Assembly: GCA_963735065.1 (NCBI GenBank)
Contig: CAVTJL010000001.1
Coordinates: forward strand, 1,612,001 to 1,676,000
Direction: 5' to 3'
From: CAVTJL01 sp963735065
Lineage (GTDB): Bacteria > Pseudomonadota > Alphaproteobacteria > Geminicoccales > Geminicoccaceae
Length of the DNA: 64,000 nt
Below are positions 8,748 through 16,566 of the stretch, piece after piece (position 1 is the first letter of the stretch; every line of letters starts with the position of its first letter). The notes beneath the pieces are model-generated. The model was not told the origin of the DNA, made no database searches, and saw only the letters and a list, made by a program, of their open reading frames with translations. Made by a program: the position numbers and the translations under genes.

Positions 8748-9875
8748 GTGAAGGGCTACGACGCGCTCGTCGTCGGCGCCGGTGTCATGGGCGCCTCGGT
8801 GGCGCTGTGGCTCGGCCGCGGCGGCATGCGGGTGGCGCTCGTGGATCGCGGCCGGATCTGCCGCGGCGCCTCCGGCGTCAATGCCGGCACGCTCACCATG
8901 CAGATGACGCGGGCGGCGCTGATCCCCTACGCCATGCGGGGCCATGCGCTCTGGGCCTCGGCCCGGGACTGGCTGGGTCACGATGTGGGGGTGGTGCCCA
9001 CGGCCGGCCTCTGCCTCGCCTTCACCGATGCCGAGGCGGCGCTGCTCGAGGCGCGCGTCAAGGCCCGACGCGAGACCGGGGCGCCCATCGAGCTCGTCTC
9101 GCCCGAGCGCGCCCGGGAGGTCGAGCCGGGCCTGTCCGACCGTCCTGTTCTCGCTGCCTGCTGCCCGATCGACGGCTATGCCGCCGCCTATGCCACCGGC
9201 CTCGCCTACGCGAAGGCGCTGGGCGAGGCCGGCGTCGAGCTGATCGAGGACGAGGCGATCGACGGGGTCGAGCGCGAAGGGACGGGCTTCCTCATCCGCG
9301 GGCCCACCCGGCAGCTGCGCGGGCGGCGCCTCGTGCTGGCCGGCGGCGTCTGGCTCGAGCCGATGCTTGCCTGGCTCGGCATCCGCCTGCCGATCAAGGT
9401 GCTGGTCAACCAGCTCGCCGTCACCGAGCGCATGCGGCCGGTGATGCGCACCGTCGTCACCGTCGCCAACGGCCTTTTGTCCCTCAAGCAGTTCCCCAAC
9501 GGCACCGTCGTCGTGGGCGGTGGCTGGCAGGGCATCGGCGATCGCGAGCGCGGTGGCGTCGAGGTGGTGCCGGAGCGGCTGATCGGCAATCTGCGCCTCG
9601 CCGCCTGGGCCATTCCGGCGCTGCGCGACGGCCGCCTCGTCCGCGCCTGGCTGGGCCTCGAGGCCGAGACGGACGACGCCATGCCGGTGCTGGGCCCGGT
9701 GCCGGGCCTGCAGGACGCCTATGCGATCGGCAGCGTTCACTCGGGCTACACGAGCGGGCCCTATATGGGCCGGCTGCTCGCCGATGTGATCTTGGGCCGC
9801 GAGCCCGAGCTGCCGCTCTTTCCCATGGACAGGCTGCTCAGGCGGCCGGCCGGTACGGAGGTCGTTCTCTCATGA
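8748..9875 (+). CDS. HcnC/DadA-like FAD-dependent oxidoreductase subunit (separate)
   Basis: FAD-dependent amine/amino-acid dehydrogenase of the DAO family, 375 residues, with VVGAGVMGASVALWL at the N terminus and the C-terminal GYTSGPYMGRLLADVI segment of glycine/sarcosine oxidase relatives. GTG at 8748 is chosen as start, with GAGG about ten bases upstream. It should hold the substrate-oxidising flavin of the split HcnABC-type complex and corresponds to the last module of the fused protein at 12-2960. Its stop overlaps the ATG of the DapA-family gene. Confidence 0.87.
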   Translation: MKGYDALVVGAGVMGASVALWLGRGGMRVALVDRGRICRGASGVNAGTLTMQMTRAALIPYAMRGHALWASARDWLGHDVGVVPTAGLCLAFTDAEAALLEARVKARRETGAPIELVSPERAREVEPGLSDRPVLAACCPIDGYAAAYATGLAYAKALGEAGVELIEDEAIDGVEREGTGFLIRGPTRQLRGRRLVLAGGVWLEPMLAWLGIRLPIKVLVNQLAVTERMRPVMRTVVTVANGLLSLKQFPNGTVVVGGGWQGIGDRERGGVEVVPERLIGNLRLAAWAIPALRDGRLVRAWLGLEAETDDAMPVLGPVPGLQDAYAIGSVHSGYTSGPYMGRLLADVILGREPELPLFPMDRLLRRPAGTEVVLS

Positions 9876-10792
9876 GCGCCGAGCGCTTTCACGGCATCTA
9901 CGCCTCCACGATCTGCCCGTTCGGGCCCGACGGCGAGATCGACGCGCCGGCGCTGGTGCGGCACCTCCAGGACATGGCGGCCGTGCCGGGGATGAAGGGG
10001 CTGCTCATCAACGGGCATGCCGGCGAGAATTTCTCCCTGCACCGCCAGGAAAAGCAGTGCGTCGTCGAGATCGCGCATGCGACGGTCGGTGGCCGGCTGC
10101 TGATCGTCGCCGGGGTCAATGCCGAGGACAGCCGGGCGGCGGCGCGCCATGCGGCCGATGCGGCCGAGGCGGGTGCCGATGCGCTGATGCTGTTCCCGCC
10201 CTTCTCCTGGGCCGTCTCGCAGGACGACCGGATGGCGCGGCGGCACCACGAGGCGGTGCTGGCCGCGGCCGATCTGCCGCTCTTCCTCTATCAGGCGCCG
10301 ATCAGGAGCGAGATGGCCTACCGCCCGGCGGTGCTCCAGCAGCTCCTGGAGCTGCCCCAGGTCGTCGCCATCAAGGAAGGAAGCTGGGAGACCGCGGCCT
10401 ACGAGGCGAACCGCCGCCTGACGCGGCGGCTCCGCCCCGACGTCGCCGTGATGGCCTCGGGCGACGAGCATCTTTTCTCGTGCTTCGTGCTCGGCAGCGA
10501 GGGCAGCCTCGTCAGCATCGCGGCCGTCATGCCCGAGCCGGTCATCGCCCTCGACCGGGCCGTCCGGGAAGGTGACCTCGCCGCGGCCAGGGCCGCCCAC
10601 CAGCGCATCTATCCCCTGGCGCGCGCCATCTACGGCACGCCGCCGGGCGGCCGGGCCAACGCCAGGCTCAAAGCCTGCCTGGGCCTGCTCGGCCGCCTCG
10701 AGCACACGCTGTGCCGGCTGCCGATGGGCCAGCTGCCACCCGAGGAGATCGGCATGCTGGAGGAGGCGCTCGTGGCGGCCGGCGTCACGTGA
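9872..10792 (+). CDS. DapA-family enzyme, paralogue 2 with altered GTTGE loop
   Basis: Schiff-base TIM-barrel enzyme of the DapA family, 306 residues. The catalytic tyrosine Y140 (LYQAP) and lysine K168 (AIKEG) are present. The loop that normally reads G-T/S-T-G-E reads GHAGE at 48-52, so both hydroxyl residues that bind and relay protons to the pyruvate carboxylate are lost. Paralogue 1 at 2957-3856 keeps them. It starts in an ATGA overlap with the HcnC-like gene and ends overlapping the GntR regulator, so all five right-arm genes are translationally coupled. The changed loop suggests a different substrate or half-reaction from paralogue 1. Confidence 0.85.
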   Translation: MSAERFHGIYASTICPFGPDGEIDAPALVRHLQDMAAVPGMKGLLINGHAGENFSLHRQEKQCVVEIAHATVGGRLLIVAGVNAEDSRAAARHAADAAEAGADALMLFPPFSWAVSQDDRMARRHHEAVLAAADLPLFLYQAPIRSEMAYRPAVLQQLLELPQVVAIKEGSWETAAYEANRRLTRRLRPDVAVMASGDEHLFSCFVLGSEGSLVSIAAVMPEPVIALDRAVREGDLAAARAAHQRIYPLARAIYGTPPGGRANARLKACLGLLGRLEHTLCRLPMGQLPPEEIGMLEEALVAAGVT

Positions 10793-11460
10793 GGCAGCTC
10801 GCCCCTCATCCGCCGGCGAGCCTCGCCGATCAGGTCTATCAGCGCCTGTCGCGCATGATCCTCACCCGGCGCCTCGCGGCCGGCGAGGCCCTGGTCGAGG
10901 GCCGGCTCGCCGAGGAGATGGCCGTGTCGCGCACGCCGATGCGCGAGGCGCTGTCGCGGCTGGCCGGCGCCGGGCTGTTGGAGCGGCAGGGCACCGGCAC
11001 CTATGCGGTGCAGCGCGTCAGCGCGCCTGAGTTCTTTCAGAGCCTGGCGGTACGCCAGCTGCTCGAGCCCGAGGCCGCGGCGCTGGCCGCGGGACGCGCC
11101 GAGGCGGGCGAGATCGCCGGGCTGCGCGCCACCATCGCCGAGCTCGCCGGCGTGGCGCGCCAGGCCGAGCCCCACTGGGACGCGGACGATCGGGTTCATG
11201 AGCTGGTGGCGGATGCCAGCGGCAATCCTGTGCTCGGGCGCATGGTGCGCGAGCTGCGCATCAAGACCCGCCTCTTCGAGGTGCTGGAGCCGTTCGACCG
11301 CGTCGCCACCGATGCCCAGGAGCACGAGGCGCTCCTCAAGGCCATCGAGGCGGGTGACGCCAAGGCGGCGCGTCGCGCCATGGCAGCCCATCTGCGCAAC
11401 CTCGAGCGCTTCGTGCTGGCCACGCTCTCGGGCACGGGCAGGCGGGTGGCGGGCCACTGA
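10789..11460 (+). CDS. GntR-family (FCD/FadR subfamily) transcriptional regulator
   Basis: Ligand-responsive repressor or activator of 223 residues. The N-terminal winged helix covers about residues 10-75 (SLADQVYQRLSRMILTRRL ... VSRTPMREALSRLAGAGLLE), followed by an all-helical FCD ligand domain with metal-site histidines (DDRVHELV, QEHEALL, AAHLRNLERF). The GTG start at 10789 overlaps the stop of the DapA-family gene (GTGA). It closes the right arm and most likely binds the palindrome at 6924-6951, controlling both arms in response to the imported compound or an intermediate. Confidence 0.88.
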   Translation: MRQLAPHPPASLADQVYQRLSRMILTRRLAAGEALVEGRLAEEMAVSRTPMREALSRLAGAGLLERQGTGTYAVQRVSAPEFFQSLAVRQLLEPEAAALAAGRAEAGEIAGLRATIAELAGVARQAEPHWDADDRVHELVADASGNPVLGRMVRELRIKTRLFEVLEPFDRVATDAQEHEALLKAIEAGDAKAARRAMAAHLRNLERFVLATLSGTGRRVAGH

Positions 11461-11493
11461 GCCCGACGGACCCGCTGCCTGCCGGCCTTGCTT

Positions 11494-11724
11494 CTATAGG
11501 GGGTTCTTTCTCGGTCGCCCGCGCTTCGCGCGCGGCTTCTCCTCGGCGGGCGGCGGAGGCGGCTCCTCGGCCGGGGCGGCAGAGCGCGGTCTCGCCGGCC
11601 GCAGGATCAGGGCCCCGCCTTTCACCTCGGCGTCCACCTCGCTTCCCGCCTGGAGGCCCATCATCCGGCGGATGCTCGCCGGCAACGAGACCCATCCATC
11701 CTCGCCGACCCGAACCTTCGCCAT
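11494..11724 (-). CDS. AbrB/SpoVT-like DNA-binding protein with AT-hook tail
   Basis: Small protein of 76 residues. Residues 1-43 match the swapped-hairpin AbrB/MazE fold (VGEDGWVSLPASIRRMMGL), followed by a Pro/Ala/Glu linker and a basic tail containing RGRPRK at 68-73, which is the AT-hook core. ATG 11724 has a strong purine-rich ribosome site (GGGGAGAGG). No toxin gene is adjacent, so it is probably a stand-alone regulator rather than an antitoxin. Two GTTAT direct repeats one helical turn apart (11767 and 11778) lie in its upstream region. Confidence 0.7.
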   Translation of the reverse strand: MAKVRVGEDGWVSLPASIRRMMGLQAGSEVDAEVKGGALILRPARPRSAAPAEEPPPPPAEEKPRAKRGRPRKNPL

Positions 11725-11918
11725 GCCTCTCCCCTCTTCTTCTGCGACGACCCGAGAGTCCGTCGGGTTATGACCACGTTATCATACGCAACTCGCAAGC
11801 GGAACAGCTACATGGCGAGCGGCATGTGGGCGTTCCTGCACCTGCCGGGGTTCCCGCACAGCGCCGTTCTTCAGCATCACCGGCGTGCCCGGCAGCGTCG
11901 CTCGCAGGCGATCCGGTC

Positions 11919-12623
11919 TCATCGTGCGGCAGCCTCCGGCCGGCGGCGCGACTCGACCGAGGCAAGCGGGCTCAGATTGAGCCAGGCACGTAGCGCCTGG
12001 CGCGCCTTCGCCGGACCCAGCACCTCGAGGCAGCCCGAAGCCGTGGCCCGGTGCAGCGGCAGGTCGCCGCGAACGAGCCGGATCATGTCGGGCAGGCTGC
12101 TCATCAGATAGAGATCCACCTCGTAACCCGGGTCTTCCAGGCAGAGTTCCACGCCGCCCCGGTCGTTGACGAACCACCACAGGCTCTTGGAGGGTGGCTG
12201 GTCGCTCAGCTCCAATCGCACCACGGCACGGCCCGGGCCGAGCGCCTCTGCTCTTACGCTGCGCTCGAGACCCCAGATCAGGAGACCCAGGTCGATCTCG
12301 CCTTCCGCGAGCTCGCGCCGCGACCAGCGCTGGCCCCACACGCCCAGCGCCTCGACCAGCGGGATGAACTCCCGCCCGGCCGGGGTAAGGTGGTAGCTCG
12401 AGCCGCGCGCCCCCTCGATCGGCCGCCGCTCGACCACGCCCTCGGCCTCGAGCTGCCTGAGGCGACGCGACAGCAGCGTCGGCGACATCAGCGGCACGCC
12501 GCGCTGCAGCTCCGAGAACCGCGCGGCGCCCCAGGCGAGATCGCGGATGATCAAGGGCGTCCACCGCTCACAGAAGAGCTCCGCGGCCTTGGCAACAGGG
12601 CAGAACTGGCTGTAGCTCCTCAT
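11919..12623 (-). CDS. HxlR-family transcriptional regulator
   Basis: Winged-helix regulator of 234 residues. The N-terminal HxlR domain (about 1-105) carries the family cysteine in FCPVAKAAELFCERW and the recognition region MSPTLLSRRLRQLEAEG. The extra C-terminal 120 residues resemble an SCP2-type sterol-carrier ligand domain. ATG 12623 was chosen over the upstream one because AGGAGG lies just before it. It is divergent from the methyltransferase gene at 12812. The short symmetric element AACTACAGTT at 12689-12698 in the gap could be its site, but this is weak. Confidence 0.85.
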   Translation of the reverse strand: MRSYSQFCPVAKAAELFCERWTPLIIRDLAWGAARFSELQRGVPLMSPTLLSRRLRQLEAEGVVERRPIEGARGSSYHLTPAGREFIPLVEALGVWGQRWSRRELAEGEIDLGLLIWGLERSVRAEALGPGRAVVRLELSDQPPSKSLWWFVNDRGGVELCLEDPGYEVDLYLMSSLPDMIRLVRGDLPLHRATASGCLEVLGPAKARQALRAWLNLSPLASVESRRRPEAAAR

Positions 12624-12811
12624 GGCTGCACCTCCTGGAGGGTCGGGTGAGCCAGAGACAGAGGATAGCATGGCACGGCCCTCCCATTAACTACAGTTCA
12701 TGGAGTTGCCGTTCCGGCAGCTGCCGAGGATCCTCGGCCCCCTCGCTCACCGGCGGACCTGTCCGCCTTGCCGGCGGTCCGGCTCTGTCGCGACGCAAGG
12801 AGGCCGACCCC

Positions 12812-13612
12812 ATGGACGATGCAGCGGGCGGACAGCTCAAAGGCGACGCCGCCCAGATCTACGAGACGTTCTTCGTGCCCGCCTTGTTCCACGAACCGGC
12901 GGCGCTGACGGTGCGGATCGTGGGCCTCGTGCCGGGCCAGGCGGTTCTCGACGTCGCCTGCGGCACCGGCGTGCTGGCGCGCGAGGCGTCCGCGCGCGTG
13001 GCCCCGGGCGGCCGCGTGACCGGGCTCGACCGGAACGACGCGATGCTTGCCGTGGCGCGCGCCAAGGCGCCCGGGATCACCTGGCGACGGGGACTGGCGG
13101 AGCAGCTCCCGTTTCCCGATGGCAGCTTCGATGCCGGCTTTTGCCAGTTCGGGCTGATGTTCTTCGAGGATCGCCCGGCCGCGCTGAGCGCGCTGTGGCG
13201 GGTGGTGCGCCCGGGCGGCGTGCTGGCGGTCTCGGTGTGGGACAGTCTGGAGCGCACGCCGGGCTATGCCGCGATGACGGCGCTGCTCGACCGACTGTTC
13301 GGGGCGCGCGTGGCCGACGCGCTGCGGGCGCCCTTCCTGCTGGGCGACCCCGCGCGCCTCGAGGGCCTCGCCGCCGAGGCGGGCATCGGCGGCGCGGCGA
13401 TCCAAGCGCTCGACGTCACCGCGCGCTTCCCGTCGCTCGACGCCTGGGTGCACACCGACGTCAAGGGCTGGACGCTCGCCGATCTGATCGACGACCGGCA
13501 GCTCGCGACGCTGCTCGCCGCGGCGCAGGACGAGCTGCGGGCCTATGTCCAGGCGGACGGAACGGTCGCCTTCGCCTCGCCGGCGCTGCTGCTGACGGCG
13601 CGCAAGGCCTGA
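12812..13612 (+). CDS. Class I SAM-dependent methyltransferase (UbiE-like)
   Basis: Methyltransferase of 266 residues. SAM-binding motif I is VLDVACGTGVLARE, motif II is around VTGLDRNDAMLAVARAKA, and LPFPDGSFDAGFCQFGLMFFED matches the UbiE/COQ5 and Methyltransf_11 pattern. ATG 12812 follows AAGGAGG at 12797-12803. It is divergent from the HxlR regulator, which may control it. The methyl acceptor cannot be read from the sequence; small-molecule acceptors are usual for this family. Confidence 0.85.
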   Translation: MDDAAGGQLKGDAAQIYETFFVPALFHEPAALTVRIVGLVPGQAVLDVACGTGVLAREASARVAPGGRVTGLDRNDAMLAVARAKAPGITWRRGLAEQLPFPDGSFDAGFCQFGLMFFEDRPAALSALWRVVRPGGVLAVSVWDSLERTPGYAAMTALLDRLFGARVADALRAPFLLGDPARLEGLAAEAGIGGAAIQALDVTARFPSLDAWVHTDVKGWTLADLIDDRQLATLLAAAQDELRAYVQADGTVAFASPALLLTARKA

Positions 13613-13655
13613 AAGGGCCTTGCGCTTGCGGTGAGCGTGCGGAGGGCGGCGGGGG

Positions 13656-14387
13656 CTAGGCCATGGCCGCGCGGACGCGGCGATCATAGTCGCCGGCCAG
13701 CGCCTCGAGCGCGCCCGCCCCGTCGCCGGCGAAGGAGGAGCCGTGCATCACGGCGAGCGTTCGCGGTGCCAGCGCCGCGAGGCGGCGGATCGTGGCGCCC
13801 ATGCCGGGGTGCAGGCTCGACGCCTGGAAGATGTCCTCGGCGGCGATGGCCGGCCCCACCACGTCGCTCTCGGTCACTGCCGGGCCATTGCCGATGTGGG
13901 TGAAGAGGTCCCCGCAGAGCAGGGTCCCGCTCGCTTCCTCGTAGAGGACGCCCGCGTCCCAGCCGTGCGGGATGTGGGGCGTGTCGAGATAGCGGACGCG
14001 CTTGCCGCCGCCGAGGTCAAGGACCTCGCCATCGGCCAGGACGCGCGGCGGCCGGTCGGCCATGTCGTCCAGCGAGACGAGGCAGCCGATCTGGCCGTGC
14101 GCCACCTCAGCCTGCGGCGAGACGGCCAGCCACTCGTTCATGGCGCCGCATTCGTCGGCCTCGTAGTGGCCCATGGTGATCCAGCGCAGGCGCTCGGGCG
14201 GGACGATGCGGGCGAGCGCCTCGCGCACGAGAGGGAACATGCGGCGTAGGCCGGTGTGGAAGAGCAGCGGCTCGTCGCCCAGGACGAGGAACTGGTTGAA
14301 CGTGAAGCCGGCCGGCGGAGCGATCTGCGGCACGAAGGTCGACAGCCGGTAGATGCCGGCCGCGATCTCGTCGATCCTGGTCTCCAT
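13656..14387 (-). CDS. Metallo-beta-lactamase-fold protein (ODP/flavodiiron-like)
   Basis: MBL-fold protein of 243 residues. The metal-binding loop is MGHYEADECGAMNEW (H74, E76, D78), the H-x-E-x-D form seen in the oxygen-binding di-iron domain of flavodiiron proteins rather than the H-x-H-x-D-H of zinc lactamases. Later conserved pieces are TPHIPHGWDAGVLYE and LLCGDLFTH. No flavodoxin domain follows, so this is a stand-alone ODP-like protein. ATG 14387 was chosen because the preceding residues look non-coding. Its function is unknown. Confidence 0.8.
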   Translation of the reverse strand: METRIDEIAAGIYRLSTFVPQIAPPAGFTFNQFLVLGDEPLLFHTGLRRMFPLVREALARIVPPERLRWITMGHYEADECGAMNEWLAVSPQAEVAHGQIGCLVSLDDMADRPPRVLADGEVLDLGGGKRVRYLDTPHIPHGWDAGVLYEEASGTLLCGDLFTHIGNGPAVTESDVVGPAIAAEDIFQASSLHPGMGATIRRLAALAPRTLAVMHGSSFAGDGAGALEALAGDYDRRVRAAMA

Positions 14388-14415
14388 GGCGCCTTGCCCT
14401 CTCTTTGGAGCGTTG

Positions 14416-14436
14416 CCGGCGCGCCCCGCGCGCCGG
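14416..14436 (-). terminator. Hairpin downstream of the SAF-domain oxidoreductase gene
   Basis: Perfect eight-base arms CCGGCGCG (14416-14423) and CGCGCCGG (14429-14436) with a five-base loop, between the end of the oxidoreductase gene and the start of the MBL-fold gene on the same strand. No T-tract follows, so it may be a weak or factor-assisted terminator. Confidence 0.35.
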
Positions 14437-14497
14437 ATCAGGCACCATGGCACTGCCGACCCGGCGCGTCATCTCGAGGCTTGGCCGCCAGGCCGGT

Positions 14498-15802
14498 CTA
14501 GCCGGCCATGCGCTCCATCGCCCGGCGGGTCACGAGCGTGGGATTCGTCTCGTCCAGGCGGACGTCGGCATAGCCCAGGATCTGGCCGGCCGGGATGTCG
14601 CGCTGCAGCGGCACGCCGTGGGCGAGACCGATGGGCAGCGCACCCAGCGTCCGGCTGCGCGCCGCCGGCACGAGCTTGCCCCAGACGGTGTAGCCGCCCT
14701 CGCCGTCGAGCATCTCGCCGGCCCTGAGGTCGCGCTTGGCGACGGCCGCGACGTCCCCCCGCCAGCCCTGCGTGGCACCGGTGGCCTCGCCCCTCAGCGC
14801 CGCGTTCAGCACCGAGATCGAGAGCTCGAGCCCGATGAGGTGAAAGGGCTTGTACATCGAGGCGTAGCGGCCGCTCGTGTCGGTCTTGAGCCCGTATTGG
14901 CGAAAGCAGGCGGCGGCGTAGTCGGTCTGCGCCTCGAGGACGACATAGACGCCCCAGCGCAGGTCCTTGAAGACGGGCCGGCCGTCGCGCTCGACGGAGG
15001 ACACGACCTCGACCTGGCCGTTCTTCTCGAGCATGCCGCCCGCTTCGCGCGGCTTCAGGATCTCCGCCAGATCGTCCACGCCGCAGGGCGGGAAGGCGAG
15101 CCCGTCCTCGGGCACGTCGAGGCCGCAGGCATTGGCGATCGCCGCCATCTCGAGCGCCGACTTGGTGCCGTCGAGGAAGGAGTTGAACATCTGCGGGTTC
15201 ATGCCGGCCCGCTTCGCCTCCTCGGGCGTCAGGCCGTAGTGCGCCCACACATCGTCCGGCGTCACCTGATGGAAATGGGGCCGGTATTTCGTGCCCTTCC
15301 CGGCGGCAGCCACCCGGAAGCCCGTGGCCCGCGCCCAGTCGACCATCTCGGCCACCAGCGCCGGCTGGTCGCCATAGGCCATCGTGTAGACGATGCCCCT
15401 GTCGCGCGCCTTGGCGGCGAGCAGCGGCCCGGCCAGCACGTCCGCCTCGACATTGACCATCACGATGTGCTTGGCGGCCGCGATCGCGGCCTCGGCGTGG
15501 GCGATGCCGGCGGCGGGATTGCCCGTGGCCTCGATCACCACCTCGACCCGCTCGTCGCCGCACAGCTCCTTGCCGCTGCTGACGAAGCGCGTCTTGCCCA
15601 CCAGCTCCGCATCCCAGCCCACATGGCGGCACTGGGCTCGGGCGCGCTCGGGATCGAGATCGGCCACCATCGCCACCTCGAGGCCCGCGATCGAGGGCAC
15701 CTGCGCCAGAAACATCGAGCCGAACTTGCCGGCGCCGATCAGCCCCGCCCGCACCGGCCGTCCTGTTGCCGCGCGTGCGGCGAGTTTCGCCATGAGGCTC
15801 AT
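14498..15802 (-). CDS. NAD(P)-dependent homoserine-dehydrogenase-like oxidoreductase with SAF domain
   Basis: Oxidoreductase of 434 residues. The N-terminal Rossmann fold shows VRAGLIGAGKFGSMFLAQV. The middle has the homoserine-dehydrogenase-like pieces EATGNPAAGIAHAEAAI and AYGDQPALVAEMVDWA. Residues from about 330 to 420 form a SAF (AFP-like) domain (RDLRAGEMLDGEGGYTVWGKL). ATG 15802 follows GGAAGG. Relatives occur in carbohydrate-acid and amino-acid catabolic clusters, but the substrate is unknown. It lies 16 bases after the PIN toxin gene and may be transcribed from the toxin-antitoxin promoter. Confidence 0.75.
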   Translation of the reverse strand: MSLMAKLAARAATGRPVRAGLIGAGKFGSMFLAQVPSIAGLEVAMVADLDPERARAQCRHVGWDAELVGKTRFVSSGKELCGDERVEVVIEATGNPAAGIAHAEAAIAAAKHIVMVNVEADVLAGPLLAAKARDRGIVYTMAYGDQPALVAEMVDWARATGFRVAAAGKGTKYRPHFHQVTPDDVWAHYGLTPEEAKRAGMNPQMFNSFLDGTKSALEMAAIANACGLDVPEDGLAFPPCGVDDLAEILKPREAGGMLEKNGQVEVVSSVERDGRPVFKDLRWGVYVVLEAQTDYAAACFRQYGLKTDTSGRYASMYKPFHLIGLELSISVLNAALRGEATGATQGWRGDVAAVAKRDLRAGEMLDGEGGYTVWGKLVPAARSRTLGALPIGLAHGVPLQRDIPAGQILGYADVRLDETNPTLVTRRAMERMAG

Positions 15803-15818
15803 GGAATCACCTTCCCTG

Positions 15819-16256
15819 TCATGATAGCGGCGACGCATCGGTCTCGAACGGGTTGATGAGATCGATGCCCAGCTCCTGAAAGTGTTGGGCGTTCCGGGTC
15901 GCCAGCCGTGCGCCGAAGCGCACGGCGATGCTGGCGACCTGCCAGTCGCGCCATTCGATCGTCCTCTTGCGCTCTCGTGCCGTCATCGCAAGGCGGCCCC
16001 AGGCACGGGCACAGGTGGCATCGAACGCCAGGATGCGGTCCTTGAACATCACCCCTTCCAGCGCGTCGCACCAAGCGAGCAGGCGCTCGCGCCGGGCGGG
16101 ATCGGGACAGGCATGGGCGCCCAGGTCGATCTCGCCCAGGCTGATGCTGGTGAGATGGAGTGCTGCCGGATCCTGTGTCGCGAGCCACGCGACCACGTCA
16201 GGGCTCGGCCGGCGCTTCACAAGCTCCGAGACGACATCGGTGTCGATGATGATCAC
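15819..16256 (-). CDS. PIN-domain ribonuclease toxin (VapC/FitB-like)
   Basis: Toxin of 145 residues. The PIN-domain acidic residues appear as IIDTDVVSEL at the N terminus, the glutamate in SLGEIDLG and the late acidic patch in EWRDWQVASIAVRFGARLATRN, matching the FitB/VapC layout. The start is GTG at 16256, three bases after the antitoxin stop, so the two genes are coupled. Such enzymes cleave specific RNAs and are held inactive by their antitoxin, which also represses the operon. Confidence 0.85.
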   Translation of the reverse strand: MIIIDTDVVSELVKRRPSPDVVAWLATQDPAALHLTSISLGEIDLGAHACPDPARRERLLAWCDALEGVMFKDRILAFDATCARAWGRLAMTARERKRTIEWRDWQVASIAVRFGARLATRNAQHFQELGIDLINPFETDASPLS

Positions 16257-16259
16257 AGG

Positions 16260-16511
16260 CTACGCGTCGAGGTCGATCGGCCTCACCGGACCACTTCGAG
16301 CCCCGCTCTCGAGATCGATGTCGGCCAGCCCGAGCTCCCCGCCCCGGCGGAAGAATGCGAGGAGCTCGGAGGCCGACGGAACGGGTCCGCGGAGAGCGCT
16401 CTCGAGGATCAGGCGATGCTCGGCCTCGGCGGAGCGGCCATGGCGCTTGGCCCGCTCCTTGAGGTCCTGAACGAGCTTGTCGTCGACCTGTCGAACGATC
16501 AGCGTTGCCAC
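16260..16511 (-). CDS. Ribbon-helix-helix antitoxin (VapB/FitA-like)
   Basis: Antitoxin of 83 residues with a short N-terminal ribbon (ATLIVRQVDDKLVQDLKERA) and helices typical of FitA-type RHH proteins, followed by the RSAEAEHRLILESAL motif shared by these antitoxins. GTG at 16511, with AAGGA upstream, gives the family length; longer readings have no support. The C-terminal part should wrap around the PIN toxin encoded next. The palindrome at 16534-16548 just upstream is the probable autoregulatory site. Confidence 0.82.
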   Translation of the reverse strand: MATLIVRQVDDKLVQDLKERAKRHGRSAEAEHRLILESALRGPVPSASELLAFFRRGGELGLADIDLESGARSGPVRPIDLDA

Positions 16512-16533
16512 GGCCGTTCCTTGCTCGATACTG

Positions 16534-16548
16534 CTATCATTCTGATAG
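16534..16548. promoter_or_regulatory. Palindrome upstream of the toxin-antitoxin operon
   Basis: Perfect six-base arms CTATCA (16534-16539) and TGATAG (16543-16548) separated by TTC, in an AT-richer segment 23 bases upstream of the antitoxin start. This placement is normal for an RHH antitoxin operator overlapping the promoter. Confidence 0.55.
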
Positions 16549-16566
16549 AAGAAGGGCGGTCGGTCG

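Noticed and set aside
6981..9875. Hydrogen cyanide synthase hcnABC
   Set aside because: The subunits are homologous, but the setting (amino-acid importer, DapA-family enzymes, duplicated set) fits imino-acid or opine catabolism better than HCN production from glycine.
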